Source of the DNA: CAYVMN01 sp964452575
GTDB taxonomy: Bacteria > Desulfobacterota > DSM-4660 > Desulfatiglandales > Desulfatiglandaceae
DNA length: 64,000 nucleotides
Assembly (NCBI GenBank): GCA_964452575.1
Contig: CAYVMN010000001.1
Span: forward strand, 6,955 to 70,954
Direction of reading: 5' to 3'
How positions within the stretch are numbered: position 1 is the first letter of the stretch; every line of letters begins with the position of its first letter. The position numbers and the translations under genes are program-made. The notes beneath the pieces were generated by a model, which was given only the letters and a program-made list of their open reading frames with translations, made no database searches and was not told the DNA's origin. Of the stretch, positions 27,648-35,753 are shown in pieces.

Positions 27648-28940
27648 TCACAGGGGTTTACCAATACAGAGGCATGTATTTTGTCCTCCGAAGGCAAAGG
27701 AATTGGAGATGGCAACCGAATGAGGATGCCGAATGGCCAGGTTGGGTACATACCACAGGTCACATTTGGGATCAGGGAATTCTTGATTGACGGTCGGCAA
27801 GATAACGGAACGGTTCATCCCCATGAGCGTAAGGATGAGCTCTATGGGACCTGCTGCCGCAATGCTATGGCCCAGCATGGACTTGTTGGAGCTGATCGGT
27901 ATTTCATAGGCCCTTGGGCCGAAGACTTCCTTTATGGCCCTGGTTTCGCATAGATCGTTTTTCGGGGTTGATGTCCCATGAGCATTGATATAATCAATAT
28001 CTTCCGTGGAAAGACGCGCATCGGCAATGGCCTTTCCCATGGCCAGCACAGCGCCTTTCCCCTGGGGATGGGTATCGGTAATGCGATAGGCATCTGCAGA
28101 GACGCCATATCCCAGGATCTCTCCTTGTATGGGGGCGTTTCTCCGTTGGGCATGGTGATAGTCCTCCAGAATCAAGGCTGCCGCCCCTTCGGACAAGACA
28201 AAGCCATTTCTTTTTCGATCGAATGGCCTTGATGCCTTCTGGGGCGTCACATACCGTTCGGCCAAGGCGCCCAGCAGAAGAAACCCCATAAGACCTGTAA
28301 GGGTCAATGTCGCCTCACAGCCTCCGGCGATCATCACGTCATTCTTGCCGTCTTGAATGATCCGGAAGGCCTCCCCCACGGCCTGGCTGCCGGCGGCACA
28401 TGCCGATGCAATGGAGAGATTTGATCCCTTGCATTCGAAAAGCATGGAAAGGATGGAAGATGCCATATCCGGTTTTCTGCGGTAAAAATTGAAGAAGTTG
28501 TATCCTCCTTCATTCATGAGCCCCTGAAGATCCCAATTCTCCTTTCCATCGTAAAATCCGTGCAGAAAGGCGATATCTTCCAAAGAGGGGTTTTCGCCAT
28601 AAGACCCAAGAGAAACCCCGATTCGATCACGGGCAGAAACCTCATGGAGTCTGGCCTGCAAAACGGCTTCCTTTGTAGCAATGCTCATCAACCTGAGGCC
28701 TCTGGAAGAGAATTTGAGGAGACTTTTTTTGTCTTCGTATGCGATGTCTTCGATCCAATGGTCGTTGATCTGACCGGCGATCTGGCACGGAAGGCCCTCC
28801 ACATTAAATGCCTTGATGTAGTCTATTCCGGATTCCCCTTGCTTACAGTGATCAAAGGTCTCTTCGGCATTCCTGCCCAAGGGCGTGAGCATGCCGTACC
28901 CCGTAATCACCACCCGACGCCTTGAAGCTTTTTTCCACAT
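27648..28940 (-). CDS. FabF-like beta-ketoacyl-ACP synthase (active-site complete)
   Basis: A 430-residue condensing enzyme with SIASACAAGSQAVGEA (catalytic Cys), NAHGTSTPKND and SSNKSMLGHSIAAAGP. It is followed by the cysteine-less ketosynthase at 26326, and the two probably form a heterodimer as in KS/CLF systems (inference). It lies 21 bases downstream of the ACP-zinc-ribbon gene. Relative to ordinary FabF the N-terminal half (CQIAGQINDHWIEDIAYEDKK) is divergent. Confidence 0.88.
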   Translation of the reverse strand: MWKKASRRRVVITGYGMLTPLGRNAEETFDHCKQGESGIDYIKAFNVEGLPCQIAGQINDHWIEDIAYEDKKSLLKFSSRGLRLMSIATKEAVLQARLHEVSARDRIGVSLGSYGENPSLEDIAFLHGFYDGKENWDLQGLMNEGGYNFFNFYRRKPDMASSILSMLFECKGSNLSIASACAAGSQAVGEAFRIIQDGKNDVMIAGGCEATLTLTGLMGFLLLGALAERYVTPQKASRPFDRKRNGFVLSEGAAALILEDYHHAQRRNAPIQGEILGYGVSADAYRITDTHPQGKGAVLAMGKAIADARLSTEDIDYINAHGTSTPKNDLCETRAIKEVFGPRAYEIPISSNKSMLGHSIAAAGPIELILTLMGMNRSVILPTVNQEFPDPKCDLWYVPNLAIRHPHSVAISNSFAFGGQNTCLCIGKPL

Positions 28941-28961
28941 CTCTTTTCGGCTTCTTGAATA

Positions 28962-29525
28962 TCAAAATATCCTGTTTTCCTCCTGGGCCTGCTTCAACCA
29001 GTCCGTGATGAGGTCGTCTCCGTTTTTATATACGGCATTCTTGCCGCAGGAACCACACAGGACATGGGTTCCGTCATCACTTTTCCATTCGGAACTGCCG
29101 CACGCAGGGCATTTTTCCGGCAGGGTGTTGAGAATATCCATGACGGCCTTTGCCATAGACTCCACAGTGATGATATTCACCACCTCATCCATGTCCATTC
29201 CAGGCCTTAAGTCCGGCTGATTCCCTCCAAAACGCAAGGTCAGCAGCGCCACGGCCTTATCCGTCAACCGGCCATATTCGTCAATGGAAGCCCCTTCGCC
29301 AAACATCTCCTCTGCATGTTCCAGGACAAAGTGGCGGGCCATCTTGAAACCAAAGGTCTGTTCCAAATTATAGCTAATATCGAGGAAATCCAGGGATTCC
29401 GCATTGAGATCCCGTGTCAATACACTCTCAGGCCGAATGGAGGCCTCATCAACCCCAAGGGCCTTTGAAACAGCGCTCTTCACCTCAGAAAATACCTTTT
29501 CCTTTCTAATAATGCCTTCCCCCAT
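28962..29525 (-). CDS. Acyl carrier protein fused to a zinc-ribbon domain
   Basis: The first 85 residues look like an ACP, with RDLNAESLDFLDI giving Ser 44 as the phosphopantetheine site. The next 50 residues are helical and unassigned. Around residues 138-160 there are two CxxC pairs (CPACG and CGSCG) 18 residues apart, which look like a zinc ribbon. At 187 residues it is more than twice the length of a normal ACP. I know of no standard family with this order; the ribbon may dock partner enzymes. GGAGG lies four bases before the ATG. Confidence 0.75.
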   Translation of the reverse strand: MGEGIIRKEKVFSEVKSAVSKALGVDEASIRPESVLTRDLNAESLDFLDISYNLEQTFGFKMARHFVLEHAEEMFGEGASIDEYGRLTDKAVALLTLRFGGNQPDLRPGMDMDEVVNIITVESMAKAVMDILNTLPEKCPACGSSEWKSDDGTHVLCGSCGKNAVYKNGDDLITDWLKQAQEENRIF

Positions 29526-29548
29526 ACATCCTCCAAATGTAATAACCC

Positions 29549-30325
29549 TTATTCAGCAATCGAACAAAACAGGCTGTTGCTCAGGCCTCTATCCGCCACC
29601 AGAGTCTGGCCACAAACCCCTCTACTGCCAGGTCCGCACAAAAACATGACCACATCTGCGATCTCATCGGGATCCATAAACAGGTGCTCCGGCAGGTGTT
29701 CAATGCCTTCCCAGTATAGTCTCATGGTCTTGAAAGAGTCGGTTTTCACCAGACCCCCGCAGACGCCATTTACCGCAATCCCTTTTTCTCTCAGGCCCTG
29801 AGAACAGTCACGAACCACGGATTCCATGGCCGCCTTCATGCTTCCCAATGGATAAGAGGGGTTGTAGAATCGGCTGCCAAGACTGGAAATGAAGACAATC
29901 TTCCCCTCGGTTTTCTCCAGCAACGGTAGCGCATACTGAATACAAAAAATATTCCCCAAATAATTTGTGTTCACCAGTTCTCGCAGTTCCCGTTCAAAAA
30001 GCCTTTCAATGGGTTTGAATGGGGCCCTGGCGGCATTCAGTATGAGGAAATCGAGACGTCCGAAATGCCTTTCAGCCTCTGCCATCATTTGGACCACGGA
30101 GCTTTTCATGGAGATATCGCATTGGACCAAAACAGCCTGGCTCCCCCCCTGTCGGATCTCCTCACACAGCTCTTCTCCTTGGGCCTGAGACGATCCGCCC
30201 ACCTTTCTGTGGGTGATGATCACATGGGCCCCCAAAAGGGCAAATTTCCGCGCAATCGAACGGCCGATCCCTCGGGAACTGCCTGTGATCAGGGCCACTC
30301 TGTTTTCGAAAGGGCGATCTTCCAT
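29549..30325 (-). CDS. FabL-like enoyl-ACP reductase (SDR)
   Basis: The 258-residue short-chain dehydrogenase has TGSSRGIG at the cofactor site and NAARAP where FabG has NNAG. The catalytic region SSLGSRFYNPSYPLGSMKAA has Tyr and Lys six residues apart (YxxxxxxK), the arrangement of FabL/FabI-type enoyl-ACP reductases, and CGGLVKTDSFKTM also matches FabL. It should reduce the trans-2-enoyl-ACP double bond. It is the first gene of the minus-strand cluster. The ATG at 30325 follows GGAAAAGGGA; a GTG 24 bases upstream is also in frame. Confidence 0.75.
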   Translation of the reverse strand: MEDRPFENRVALITGSSRGIGRSIARKFALLGAHVIITHRKVGGSSQAQGEELCEEIRQGGSQAVLVQCDISMKSSVVQMMAEAERHFGRLDFLILNAARAPFKPIERLFERELRELVNTNYLGNIFCIQYALPLLEKTEGKIVFISSLGSRFYNPSYPLGSMKAAMESVVRDCSQGLREKGIAVNGVCGGLVKTDSFKTMRLYWEGIEHLPEHLFMDPDEIADVVMFLCGPGSRGVCGQTLVADRGLSNSLFCSIAE

Positions 30326-30370
30326 TCCCTTTTCCACCGAAAATCCCACTCCAGCATCGATTTTATTGGG

Positions 30371-30772
30371 CTAATTAATTAGATTATTTTGGGTGATAAT
30401 TCTATCGGAATCGGAAATCCAACTCAAAATTATAAAGCCATGGTGCTGTGGGGTCAATCCCTTCTTTATGGAGTTTTTCAGGGAGATTTTATCCTTTATG
30501 CTGTGAACTCCGCGTTCGATGTTCATGGGGCTGTGCACCATGTCATAGTGCGGGGAGTGGAGGGCCTGGAGAGGGCTTCTTCAGATGAAAGTGGGAATGG
30601 TGGTGTCGTCTTTGAGGGCCTGAGACATTCCGTCAATAAGCATGTCGGTTATTCCACTCAGGGCCGAGACCACCACGATATGTCCTCGGCCCCGTTCAGC
30701 GACCAGGTCAATAATCTCCCTGATGTTCCTCTTCCCCTTCAGAGAACCGCCGCCAATTTTGATAACCTTCAT
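30371..30772 (-). pseudogene. Truncated aspartate kinase
   Basis: The frame starts MKVIKIGGGSLKG and has VVVSALSGITDML, the N-terminal signature of aspartokinases (KxGGxS and VVSAxxGxTD). After FI an in-frame TGA at 30581-30583 interrupts it; the same frame then reads LQALHSPHYDMVHS, fitting the next family segment, and ends at 30371. Only about 130 codons of a normal 400-450 remain; the catalytic and regulatory domains are missing. The original ribosome binding site (AAGGAGG, seven bases before ATG) is intact, so decay looks recent. Confidence 0.7.
30399..30427 (-). promoter_or_regulatory. Promoter of the minus-strand ketosynthase operon
   Basis: On the minus strand TTGAGT (30422-30427), 17 bases, then TAGAAT (30399-30404) match sigma70 elements 4/6 and 5/6. 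It lies inside the aspartate kinase pseudogene, about 75 bases before the ATG at 30325. Confidence 0.45.
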
Positions 30773-31046
30773 CTTTTTGCCTCCTTATTGGGAAATTTGG
30801 CGTCATTATGCCAGAACCCTGAACAATTTGCAAGGCCTTGGGCTTTAAACCTTCTGCAAATCAGGCCATTCAGCCATCTGATAGCTTAATTGCACCGTGC
30901 CATACTCCACAATTAGGCCCCGAGATCTGAAAGTCCAAGGAGATGTCTATCCTCCGGCCAGCGCTTGAAGGGATACCCTCACAGGGAACCAGAAGGACGT
31001 TGTTGAGATTCTTATCATTGGATTCTTGGCGCATGAAGTTATGCTA
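30773..31046. other. Intergenic stretch between the aspartate kinase remnant and the LarA-like gene
   Basis: This region holds the intact ribosome binding site of the aspartate kinase remnant at its left end. I see no other gene or repeat in it. Confidence 0.4.
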
Positions 31047-31075
31047 TTGATCGCATCAGAAGTATCGTCTATATT
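31047..31075 (+). promoter_or_regulatory. Sigma70-like promoter of the LarA-like gene
   Basis: TTGATC (31047-31052), a 17-base spacer and TATATT (31070-31075) match consensus 4/6 and 5/6. The transcript would begin near 31082, about 80 bases before the ATG. Confidence 0.5.
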
Positions 31076-31164
31076 GTCGACTCGCATGCAAGATAGTTCC
31101 ATGGGGAAAGGGAAAAGACCAAGGGCCGAAAAAAGGCCGCTGAGATAAAGGAGGAAAATAAGGC

Positions 31165-32445
31165 ATGTTCAAGGCAATGGCTGAGCAATTGAAACTGCCA
31201 AAGATGAGAATGGTGGAACAGATTTATGATGTGCCGCCCCCGGTTGACGTGACGGCCGAGGTGGATCGCGAGTGGGGCCTCGTTAAGGACAACCTGAATC
31301 TGCCTTCAGGATCCAGCGTTGCTGTGGGCGTGGGTAGCCGTGGGATCTCGAACCTGGCCGAGACGGTCCGGGCCGTGGTGGGAAAGCTAAGAGAGGCCGG
31401 GTATGAACCGTTTATTACGCCGGCCATGGGTTCCCATGGCGGGGCAACGGCTGAAGGTCAAATCAGTGTTCTCAGCCATCGTGGGGTGACCGAGAAGTCT
31501 GTCGGGGCACCCATAAGGGCGACCATGGACGTTGTCTCCCTGGGAGAAGTGGACGGCATCCCGCTCTTCATAGATCGCCTGGCCTGGGAGGCAGACGGGA
31601 TCGTACCCATCAATCGCATCAAGCCCCACACCAACTTTGTTGGACCTTGGGAAAGCGGCGTCCTCAAGATGATGGCCATAGGCCTAGGCAATCAGGTGGG
31701 CGCCGAACACTACCATCGTCTTGCACTGATTAAGGATCAGTACACCATTATCATATCGGCAGGCCGTGAACTGCTCAAGCGCTGCAAGGTCCTCTTTGGC
31801 GTAGGAATGGTGGAAAATCAGGAACATCAGACAGTCGCTGTCAGGATGGCAAGGTCTAAAGAGTGGGAATCACTGGAGACCGAGTTGCTGAAATGGGCCC
31901 GCGCACTGGTTCCCACACTGCCTTTGAACGAGATCGACCTGTTGATTATTGATGAGATGGGCAAGGAGATCAGCGGTGAGGGGATCGATCCAAATGTGGT
32001 GGGTCGTGACTGCCTTTCCTACGGGGCCAAGAGGGAATTGCCCAAGGTCACCCGAATCTTCGTTCGCGACCTGACCGAGGCAACCGATGGGAGTGCCGTG
32101 GGCATCGGCCAGGCCGACTTTACTACCAAGCGGCTCGTAGATAAGATTGACTTTGTAGCCACAGCCATCAACTGTCTCACCGCCTGTGGGCCGGAGGGCG
32201 CCTTTTTGCCCATGACATTTGAGACCGACAAGGAGGCCCTTGCTGTGGCCATGATGACTCTCAGGCCCTGCACCCTGGAGGACGTGCGCATAGTCCATAT
32301 CCGGAACACCCTGGATCCCAAGCGGCTGCTAATCTCTGAAGGGTGCCTTCCTTTTCTGAAGGATCCCAAGAACTTGAAAGTAGGTGGGGAAGACCTGTAC
32401 CTGGAATTCGATAAAGCAGGGAACATAATTTCTCGTTTGATGTAA
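31165..32445 (+). CDS. LarA-like (lactate racemase N-terminal domain) protein
   Basis: The 426-residue protein matches the LarA family (lactate racemase N-terminal domain, formerly DUF2088): VAVGVGSRGISNLAETVRAVV, PFITPAMGSHGGAT, IVPINRIKPHTNF and GVLKMMAIGLGNQVGA. True LarA binds a pincer nickel cofactor and racemises lactate; this branch is distant from it and lacks a LarB/C/E gene nearby, so the substrate is open. AAAGGAGG precedes the ATG. It is apparently monocistronic between its own promoter and the membrane sensor gene. Confidence 0.65.
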   Translation: MFKAMAEQLKLPKMRMVEQIYDVPPPVDVTAEVDREWGLVKDNLNLPSGSSVAVGVGSRGISNLAETVRAVVGKLREAGYEPFITPAMGSHGGATAEGQISVLSHRGVTEKSVGAPIRATMDVVSLGEVDGIPLFIDRLAWEADGIVPINRIKPHTNFVGPWESGVLKMMAIGLGNQVGAEHYHRLALIKDQYTIIISAGRELLKRCKVLFGVGMVENQEHQTVAVRMARSKEWESLETELLKWARALVPTLPLNEIDLLIIDEMGKEISGEGIDPNVVGRDCLSYGAKRELPKVTRIFVRDLTEATDGSAVGIGQADFTTKRLVDKIDFVATAINCLTACGPEGAFLPMTFETDKEALAVAMMTLRPCTLEDVRIVHIRNTLDPKRLLISEGCLPFLKDPKNLKVGGEDLYLEFDKAGNIISRLM

Positions 32446-32570
32446 GCTCGACCTCATATCCGATGAGGGAATTTGTCGTTATCTTGGGTCGGGAACTACC
32501 CATTGGATACCAGTCTCAGATTCCGATATGATGAATGAAGGAATTTAAATAATGAACCCTTATTAGGTGA

Positions 32571-33602
32571 ATGGTAAAACGACCCATGAGCACAGAAGTA
32601 ATTATTCTGATATTTGAGGCAATGGTTGTGTATTTTCTGGTCCTTGGGGCTCACTCCTTGCGCCACCGCTTCGGGCCTGTGCATTTTTATGCATTGATCG
32701 GAGGAATCACGGCTATTATGTCATGGGTAACCGATGCAGGAGTAACAATTGAGTTTGCTGGAATTACTTTTGTCGTCGGTTCAACCGTATTTTATACTTC
32801 TCTGTTGTTGGGGGTATTTGTCATATATGTATTTGACGGCCCAAAAGCCACGAGAATCGCAATCTCAACCGTAGTCGGTGTTTCAGTCATGGTCCCGATT
32901 ATAGCCGTGGCCTTACACTTTCAGGCGGAAATAATTGGAAACGTCAATGTTGCTTATGTCCCTGTGCCCAGTCTTCGAATCAATACAGCATCGGTAGCTA
33001 CAACCCTTATTGACCTGGTCTTTCTGGCTATTGCCTGGGAGTATCTTGGAAAACCGAACCTAAATTTACAGCTTTGGCTCCGAGCATTTTTGACCCTGTT
33101 AGGAGTGATGTGGCTGGATGTGATTCTTTTCGCAACCGGCGCCTTTGCAGGAACCCCCGCTTACCTAAGCATTATGAAAGGCACTCTTATCAGCCGCTTT
33201 ATAATCTCAGTTTTCGCCCTACCCTTTTTGTTTGGTTATCTGCACTGGCAAAGCAACAAGAAAGGAATTGAAATTGAGAATCGCCCTGTTTTGGCAATCT
33301 TGAGGCAGGTAGCCAAAATCGAGCTCGAACTTTCGCATGCACAACGGGAGATAGAGAGACGCGAGGAGGCAGAAAAGGAGCGCGACAAGCTTATTCAACA
33401 ACTAAAGAAAACCCTCTCGGAGATCAAAACATTACGGGGTTTTTTGCCCATATGTGCCAGCTGTAAAAAGATTCGTGACGACAGCGGATATTGGACCCAA
33501 ATTGAGTCCTACATTCGAGATCATTCAGATGCGGAATTCAGCCACAGTATTTGTCCTGAATGTGCTAAAAGGCTTTACCCGGACCTTAATATCCCTAAAT
33601 GA
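32571..33602 (+). CDS. Seven-to-eight-helix membrane sensor with coiled coil and C-terminal cysteine motif
   Basis: Residues 5-230 form about seven membrane segments that resemble the VUT/YhhQ (queuosine precursor transporter) fold (VVGSTVFYTSLLLGVFVIYVFDG and GTLISRFIISVFALPF). A charged coiled coil follows (residues 240-290, LELSHAQREIERREEAEKER) and then a 55-residue tail with ICASCKKIRDDSGYW and ICPECAKRLYP. That tail is common at the end of PAS or receiver-domain proteins of Desulfobacterota and looks metal-binding (CxxC twice). A sensory rather than transport role is inferred. ATG 32586 is an alternative start. Confidence 0.6.
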   Translation: MVKRPMSTEVIILIFEAMVVYFLVLGAHSLRHRFGPVHFYALIGGITAIMSWVTDAGVTIEFAGITFVVGSTVFYTSLLLGVFVIYVFDGPKATRIAISTVVGVSVMVPIIAVALHFQAEIIGNVNVAYVPVPSLRINTASVATTLIDLVFLAIAWEYLGKPNLNLQLWLRAFLTLLGVMWLDVILFATGAFAGTPAYLSIMKGTLISRFIISVFALPFLFGYLHWQSNKKGIEIENRPVLAILRQVAKIELELSHAQREIERREEAEKERDKLIQQLKKTLSEIKTLRGFLPICASCKKIRDDSGYWTQIESYIRDHSDAEFSHSICPECAKRLYPDLNIPK

Positions 33603-33686
33603 CCAATCCGGCTATCCATGCGCACCAAACTGCCGAGGCATGCTTCACGTGAGCCGGGGATATATTGCCCTATAGCTATGTAGTGA

Positions 33687-33893
33687 AGAAGAGCGGATTC
33701 GCTTGATGAAACCTGCCCGGCCGTGAGCATGGTGCGTGACCACGACAATTTTTTAGACCCAGGTGAAAACATCACATGTACGGCCACATATGCGGTTCAA
33801 GCGCCAGATGTAGCAGCGGCGTTTTTCACGAACACGGCTCCTGCCACGGCAGGAGGGGTCACCTCAAACACAGATAGTAAGACCGTAAGTTGA
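33687..33893 (+). pseudogene. Relic of a DUF7507/DUF11-type repeat surface protein
   Basis: The open frame without a start codon reads TCPAVSMV, LDPGENITCTATYAVQA, and FTNTAPATAGGVTSNTD up to a stop at 33891. This matches the end of the repeat found in DUF11/DUF7507 surface proteins (PGExITCTATYTV, followed by TNTATAT). Only one repeat end remains, with no start, signal peptide or sorting tail. It lies nine bases from the end of the exosortase-like gene, so it may be the remains of a former substrate. Confidence 0.65.
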
Positions 33894-33902
33894 CAGGCCG
33901 AT

Positions 33903-35348
33903 CTATGAATCACGAAGTCGAGCAATCCTGTTGGCCTCCTTTTGGCGGAGCTTTTCCTGCCTTCTTGGAGGAAAGCACCAGAGATAATAGACGAAAAACG
34001 GCAATAAGATTACAGCGACTTTAAGGAGGCCCTTATGGGGGGCCAATTTAAGAGTTTCAAAAAGGACAACGATACCGGTAAGAACTGCCAATGCGGCCAG
34101 GATGCCCATGAGGCCAACGAGTAATTTCTCAGACCAGCCCAACCCCGGTCTTGTTCCCACCAGAGAGAGCCAAATAAAGACCTGGAAATCTGTCATGGTG
34201 CTAATGACCTGTTCGGGATCGTAGGATAAGAGCGGTGAGCCAGAAATCCGGGTGGTCAAGAATGGAATGATAATATTACGTGCCAACCATCCCGCCCCCA
34301 GCGCCACCGCAACACCAACCAGACCGCTTGTTACAAGAAGACGTAAGAATCTTCCATAAGAGATCGTTTTTTGTTTAGAACACCTTGAATATGCGACCAA
34401 GGCGAAGAGGGCTATTGTTAGTAATATCTGGCCGTAAGAGTTGTAGACGAAGTTCACTTCCTTTGGCTGGAATCCCATGGTAATGGATATCAAAAGAACC
34501 CGAATTAGATGATACCCGTAAAAGAATGGGACAAACCCGACAAGAATTATCACCCCGCGCTTCCACCAGTTGGTGGGCCAGGCAAATACTATGGCCACAA
34601 AAACCACCACCATGGGGCTGGAAAGGCAGCCTTCAATAAGTCTGATATGTTGAAATGAGAATAGGGCTAGATGGTTCCGTGAAAAGGCATCATTCAAGGC
34701 AGACATTATCCAGAGGCTATGGCTTTCGATGAGCCCTTTAACTAAAAGGCCAAATGAACTGTCCAGAAATATTTGATAAAGCCAATACCCCCAGAGATAA
34801 CCGATGCAGAATAGAGTAAGGGCCCGTAAGAGTGCCCGGTTGCTCTTAAGAAGCGAGAGCTGGTGGTCTTGTTGACTGTTCTTGGCCCACCAAAGAAAAA
34901 TTGCCAGCATCCCGACAATAACGATGATTTGACCGATAATGATGTGAAAAGTCCATAAAGAATGGGGAAATCGGGATGCCACCAGGATAATCAGGGACGT
35001 TCTAAACAAGTTTATGCACAAGAGGGTTACGAGGCCCAAGAGCAGCCCAAAAAGACGCCACTTCCATGTGGCGGGAAAAGGCAGTATCGCGGCAGCGTAC
35101 ATCATAAACACAAAGCCTCCTGTGCATGATTCTGCAATTTCAAAGCGCCCTGAAGCAATATTTACCACCCTGCCCACCACTTCAGCATGAAGACCCAAAA
35201 GAGATAATACCCATATGGTGACATTGGCGCTTAGCCGGGAAAGTCTCCTTAGAACAATCTCCTGGAACCACTCACTCTGGTCGAGCCAGTAAAAGGCTCC
35301 GATCAGCGCACAGAATAATATAATCCACCGGAAGCTTTGCTTATTCAT
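33903..35348 (-). CDS. Tandem exosortase-like protein
   Basis: The 481-residue polytopic protein contains two exosortase/archaeosortase-like halves. The first has the complete catalytic set: Cys 75 (AESCTGG), Arg 116 (NLFRTS) and His 135 (TFHIIIGQ). The second half repeats the pattern with Cys 241 (EGCLSSP) and Arg 283 (HLIRVLL), but the histidine is replaced by tyrosine (VYNSYGQ, Tyr 302). Exosortases cleave and re-anchor proteins with C-terminal sorting signals; the IPTL-CTERM protein at 9286 is the obvious candidate here, and the first half could be an XrtH-type enzyme. About 120 further residues at the C-terminus hold two or three helices. Confidence 0.8.
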   Translation of the reverse strand: MNKQSFRWIILFCALIGAFYWLDQSEWFQEIVLRRLSRLSANVTIWVLSLLGLHAEVVGRVVNIASGRFEIAESCTGGFVFMMYAAAILPFPATWKWRLFGLLLGLVTLLCINLFRTSLIILVASRFPHSLWTFHIIIGQIIVIVGMLAIFLWWAKNSQQDHQLSLLKSNRALLRALTLFCIGYLWGYWLYQIFLDSSFGLLVKGLIESHSLWIMSALNDAFSRNHLALFSFQHIRLIEGCLSSPMVVVFVAIVFAWPTNWWKRGVIILVGFVPFFYGYHLIRVLLISITMGFQPKEVNFVYNSYGQILLTIALFALVAYSRCSKQKTISYGRFLRLLVTSGLVGVAVALGAGWLARNIIIPFLTTRISGSPLLSYDPEQVISTMTDFQVFIWLSLVGTRPGLGWSEKLLVGLMGILAALAVLTGIVVLFETLKLAPHKGLLKVAVILLPFFVYYLWCFPPRRQEKLRQKEANRIARLRDS

Positions 35349-35738
35349 AGTCCCTTTTTCATATAATTTGACAGTCTAAATAATAGTAGTGTTTCCCCAA
35401 TATTGTAAATCCTTGCTGAACTTTGAAATACTTTACCCTATCAAGAGAACATTTCAAAAGGAAACAACCCCCTTATATTAACATCGGAACTCTTGATTTA
35501 TCTATTGCAAAGGTGGAATAGACTTGGCGCATTTCACATATCTACCTCATGAACGCCCCAAAAGGCCGTGCTCGGCCCCCTGTCTGCCTTTCAGCAACTG
35601 GGGCTGCTCTATGTCGTCGTTGCAGCCGGTGCCATCCCACCATAAAGCCCAAGCGAGCGGCTGGATTGATCATTTGGCATTTTACGAAAATTGAGTTAGG
35701 ATGCATTTTGGTTTTGAGCGACAGCTTTTGGATGTATT
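35349..35738. other. Intergenic region with a possible transporter relic
   Basis: No complete gene is visible. The plus-strand frame at 35565-35645 encodes GPLSAFQQLGLL and YVVVAAGAIPP before a stop, which resembles the C-terminal helix of a major facilitator transporter. Otherwise nothing is recognised. Confidence 0.3.
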
Positions 35739-35753
35739 TTGAAGGAGGGGCCT

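Noticed and set aside
30581..30583. TGA in the aspartate kinase frame could be a selenocysteine codon.
   Set aside because: Aspartokinases do not contain selenocysteine, no SECIS-like hairpin was seen after the TGA, and the gene is truncated anyway.
30389..30889. Plus-strand open frame of 166 codons.
   Set aside because: It lies antisense to the aspartate kinase remnant, has no ribosome binding site or recognisable motif, and looks like a shadow.
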